In this document: piece after piece, positions 61,666-64,000 of the stretch
Layout of the letters: every line of letters starts with the position of its first letter
Position numbering within the stretch: position 1 is the first letter of the stretch
NCBI GenBank assembly: GCA_023150895.1
Contig: JAKLJY010000026.1
Location: 1-64,000, forward strand
DNA length: 64,000 bases
Direction of reading: 5' to 3'
Source: Myxococcota bacterium
Lineage (GTDB): Bacteria > Myxococcota_A > Bradymonadia > UBA7976 > UBA1532
Notes under the pieces: model-generated
Seen by the model: the letters and a program-made list of their open reading frames with translations, nothing else
Databases searched by the model: none
What the model was told of the DNA's origin: nothing
Translations under genes and position numbers: made by a program

Positions 61666-62385
61666 CGCCGGCGCTTCGTCCTCGGGCCCGTCCGGTTCGT
61701 TCGCCTCGTCCGCCGTCCCCCCCCCCTCGCCCGAGAGGCCGAGCATGCGCGCGACCAGGGCCTTGCGGGCGTAGAACCCGTGGCCGCCACGACCGTGACC
61801 TTCGCCCTTCGGCCGGGGCTGGATGAAACGGCCGATGTGACCCGTCAGCGCGGCGAGACCGTGGGTGCGGGCGACCCACCGGATCTCCTCGTAGTCCGCG
61901 CGGATGTCGGCGACGAGCGCCGCGTCCCCGAGGTCGAACGCGGCGTGCCCGAGCACGACGGAGCGAGGCTCCGCCGGGCCCACGTACAGGCGGGCGACGA
62001 CCACGAGGCGCCTCAGCTTCGCGAGCAGGTGCGAATCCTCGAACTCGAGGGATTGCAGATCGGCGTCGTCGAACATGGTGACCGCCATCGTCTCCCGCGG
62101 CACGAGGCGAGCGTCCAGGCGCTCGATGAGCGGCACGACCTTCAGCTCCCAGTCCCCGAAGTCGGGCCGTTGCCGGGCGTCCGGTCCCATGCCGAGGAAG
62201 CGCTCCACCACCTGCCCGGCCCACCCCTTGTTGCGCTGGCCGGCACGCTCGAAGGTGACCCCGTACAAGGGGGCGAGGGCGCGCAGATCGCGCCCGACGA
62301 GCTCGTCGAGCCGGGCCCGCGCGTCCGTGCGGCTCAGCTCGGGGCCGGCCGCGTCGGCCATGGTGATCGTCAGCTGCTCCGGCAT
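61654..62385 (-). CDS. MutH/Sau3AI-family endonuclease-like protein
   Basis: The 243-residue protein matches the MutH fold. KGWAGQVVERFLG corresponds to the KGWVGMLLEWHLG start of E. coli MutH. PDFGDWELKVVP carries the D...ExK catalytic triad, LEFEDSHLLAKLRRLVVV follows, and FIQPRPKGEG and GFYARKALVARML match the last conserved blocks. MutH nicks hemimethylated GATC in mismatch repair; Sau3AI relatives cut GATC as restriction enzymes. About 25 residues of acidic, Gly-rich tail follow the domain. GGGAG 7 bases upstream fixes the ATG at 62385. No methyltransferase or mutS/mutL gene lies in this window, so its site and role are open. Confidence 0.82.
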   Translation of the reverse strand: MPEQLTITMADAAGPELSRTDARARLDELVGRDLRALAPLYGVTFERAGQRNKGWAGQVVERFLGMGPDARQRPDFGDWELKVVPLIERLDARLVPRETMAVTMFDDADLQSLEFEDSHLLAKLRRLVVVARLYVGPAEPRSVVLGHAAFDLGDAALVADIRADYEEIRWVARTHGLAALTGHIGRFIQPRPKGEGHGRGGHGFYARKALVARMLGLSGEGGGTADEANEPDGPEDEAPASVV

Positions 62386-62468
62386 GGCAGGGCTCCCTCT
62401 CTTGCCGGGCACTGAAACCCGAGGCGTGGGCGCGGCGCAAGGGTCGCGACACGGGCCCGGGTTGCCCG

Positions 62469-62474
62469 TACACT
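62469..62474 (+). promoter_or_regulatory. -10-like box TACACT of the PLP-enzyme gene
   Basis: TACACT matches four of six consensus bases and ends 8 bases before the ATG at 62483, again suggesting a leaderless transcript. Confidence 0.35.
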
Positions 62475-62482
62475 GCGGCCGC

Positions 62483-64000
62483 ATGGATTGGCGCGCCCGC
62501 ATCGAGGCCACCCCGCGTCTGGGCTGGGTCGAGACCCCCTCGCCGGTGGAGCGGCATGGCGCGCCGGGCGCCGCGCTCGGCCTGGCTGACCTCTGGGTCA
62601 AACGGGACGACGCGTTGGGCGTCGCGGTGGGTCTCCCGGGCGGCACCAAGGTGCGCAAGCTCGACGTTCTGCTGGCGACGCCGCCCTGGCGGGACGCCCC
62701 GTCCTGGGCCTCCGTGGGGGCCATCGGGTCGGGACAGCTCGTCGCCCTGTCCGCGGCCGCGCGGCACCTGGGGCGAACGCTCGACGCCCACCTCTTCTGG
62801 GAGCCCCCCCTGCCCGAGCTTCTCGAGAATCTCGCGTACGTCGCCTCGGGCCCCGGGCGCTTGCGCTACGTGCATACCCGGGTCGGGCTCGCGCTCCGGC
62901 ATCCCGGGGTGCTCACGGCGCGTACGCTCGGCCGGACGGCGGTCGTTCCGCCGGGGGCGACGGCGTTGCCGGGCGAACTCGGGGTCGTCCGGGGGGCGCT
63001 CGAACTCGCGGACCAGGTCCGGGCCGGCGCGTGCCCGGCGCCCCGGCACGTCTTCGTGCCCCTCGGGTCGGGCGGGACGACCGCGGGCCTGCTGGCGGGA
63101 TTTGCCCTGGCGGGCCTCGACTGCACCGTCCACGCCGTCGCCACGGTGGAGCGCGTCTACAGCCTCGAGCGGCCCCTGCGGGCCCGCGCCCAGGCGCTGC
63201 TCGCCCACCTCGGCGCCGCCGTGCGCCCCCTGCCCCGGCTGCTGATCCACCGCGACCAGCTCGGAAAGGCCTACGGGGTCGCGACCCCCGCGTCGCTCGC
63301 TGCCTGCGCGCAGTGGGCCGGTGCGGGCGTCGGGCTGGAACCCATCTACTCCGGCAAAGCCATGGCGGCCCTGACGGTGCTCGGCGCCACACTCGACGGG
63401 CCGGTCTTGTTCTGGGTGACGCCCCGCCGGCCGGGGCCCCTGCCCGCCGCGCCGGACTGGATGGATCGTCTGCCGTCGGCCCTGCGGCGACGCCTCGCGC
63501 CCGGGGGCGAACGCGCGTTCACCCGCCGTCGGGCGTTGGTGGCCGTGGGCGCCTTTGCCGGGTCCGTCGGGCTCTGGCGATTCAGCGGATACCCGGCGCC
63601 CCCCGACGGGTTGCGGCATCTGCCCGCGTGGGGGGCGGCGGTGCTGGCCGCGGCCTGCCCGGCGGTGCTCGCGCGCGACCTGAACCCCGATGAGCTGCAC
63701 GACGTCGTGCGGCGCATCGACGCCTTCGTGGCGACGCAGTCGTTGGAGATCCGGGTGCAGGTGCAGGGCGCGCTCGCGCTCGTCGAACAAGGGGGCGGGT
63801 TGTGGACGGCGGATGTCCGGCGCTTCACTCACCTGTCCGTCGAGGAGCGCGTCGCCGTTCTGACGGCCCTCGCCGGGCAGGGCGGCCTCGTCGCCGAGGC
63901 CGGCCGCGCCGTGCGCGATCTGGTCGTGCTCGGGTACTTTCAACGTCCGGAGAGCTGGGCGGCGCTGGGGTACGGCGGCCCGTGGGTGCCGGAAACGCCC
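62483..64000 (+). CDS. PLP-dependent enzyme (ACC deaminase/D-cysteine desulfhydrase fold) fused to a gluconate-2-dehydrogenase-subunit-3-like domain (3' end outside window)
   Basis: The frame is open from the ATG at 62483 to the window end, 506 codons. Residues 1 to about 320 form a fold-type II PLP enzyme: GGTKVRKLDVLL supplies the PLP lysine, VPLGSGGTTAGLLAGF binds the phosphate, and EPIYSGKAMAAL is a late signature. The family is typically about 330 residues. From residue 327 (an in-frame ATG at 63461) comes a region with TRRRALVAVGAFAGSVGLW, like a twin-arginine signal. It is followed by about 140 residues resembling the small subunit of gluconate 2-dehydrogenase (LNPDELHDVVRRIDAF, VLGYFQRPESWAALGY). 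Two genes appear fused, or the second may also be translated from its own ATG. A GMC oxidoreductase downstream would be expected but is out of view. Confidence 0.78.
   Translation, partial: MDWRARIEATPRLGWVETPSPVERHGAPGAALGLADLWVKRDDALGVAVGLPGGTKVRKLDVLLATPPWRDAPSWASVGAIGSGQLVALSAAARHLGRTLDAHLFWEPPLPELLENLAYVASGPGRLRYVHTRVGLALRHPGVLTARTLGRTAVVPPGATALPGELGVVRGALELADQVRAGACPAPRHVFVPLGSGGTTAGLLAGFALAGLDCTVHAVATVERVYSLERPLRARAQALLAHLGAAVRPLPRLLIHRDQLGKAYGVATPASLAACAQWAGAGVGLEPIYSGKAMAALTVLGATLDGPVLFWVTPRRPGPLPAAPDWMDRLPSALRRRLAPGGERAFTRRRALVAVGAFAGSVGLWRFSGYPAPPDGLRHLPAWGAAVLAAACPAVLARDLNPDELHDVVRRIDAFVATQSLEIRVQVQGALALVEQGGGLWTADVRRFTHLSVEERVAVLTALAGQGGLVAEAGRAVRDLVVLGYFQRPESWAALGYGGPWVPETP

Overview
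The window is a GC-rich, gene-dense bacterial chromosome segment, most likely from a myxobacterium or close relative (Myxococcota). Pointers to this are a PilZ protein of the type with many paralogues in Myxococcus xanthus, an IF-3 with a long Ala/Pro-rich C-terminal tail, a MYXO-CTERM-like tail signal, many surface lipoproteins (one with about 43 cysteine-rich modules), and bacterial microcompartment pentamer genes. No rRNA operon, CRISPR array, insertion sequence or prophage was seen. No gap between genes exceeds 300 bases. One tRNA gene, tRNA-Leu(UAA), is present.

Layout. 1-3.8 kb: truncated adenylyl-sulfate kinase, a PilZ protein with a long disordered region, and an exported methyltransferase-like lipoprotein. 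3.9-17 kb: a polysaccharide island. A six-gene minus-strand operon (GT4 glycosyltransferase, acetyltransferase, FemAB, asparagine-synthase-like amidotransferase, RIFT-barrel protein, alpha-glucan phosphorylase) is flanked by two NodB-fold deacetylases and a carbamoyltransferase. Several of these families usually accompany exosortase A/EPS loci, but no exosortase lies here. 17-20 kb: a DHH phosphoesterase, the tRNA and an OmpA-type lipoprotein pair. 20-28 kb: a minus-strand run with infC, an alcohol dehydrogenase, pgsB, pgsC, pgsW, an SLC13/ArsB-like transporter and a tandem ATP-grasp protein. This looks like a poly-gamma-glutamate-type polymer system without pgsA. 28-31 kb: two lipoproteins, one fusing a ComEC-type metallo-beta-lactamase to a ComEA-type DNA-binding hairpin. 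31-32.7 kb: two microcompartment vertex proteins and a class II aldolase carrying a probable encapsulation helix. 32.7-37.6 kb: a two-domain AAA ATPase convergent with a TPR/ATPase-like protein.

37.7-49 kb holds surface proteins: a duplicated M15 peptidase lipoprotein, a 1280-residue tail-fibre-like secreted protein, and a cysteine-rich lipoprotein between two paralogous TPR genes, one of them frameshifted. 49-64 kb holds a fused 5-oxoprolinase, a lipoprotein with a PEP-synthase-like module, a VWA gene interrupted by an in-frame amber codon, a CobW GTPase, a pentahaem cytochrome with two small lipoproteins, a CNNM/CorC protein, a MutH-like nuclease, and a truncated PLP-enzyme fusion.

Two gene-expression features stand out. 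Many operon-leading genes have a TANNNT box only 6-11 nt before the start codon, suggesting leaderless transcripts. Within operons, 4-base stop/start overlaps (ATGA, GTGA, TTGA) are the rule. All functions are inferred from reading translated sequence; no database search was run.
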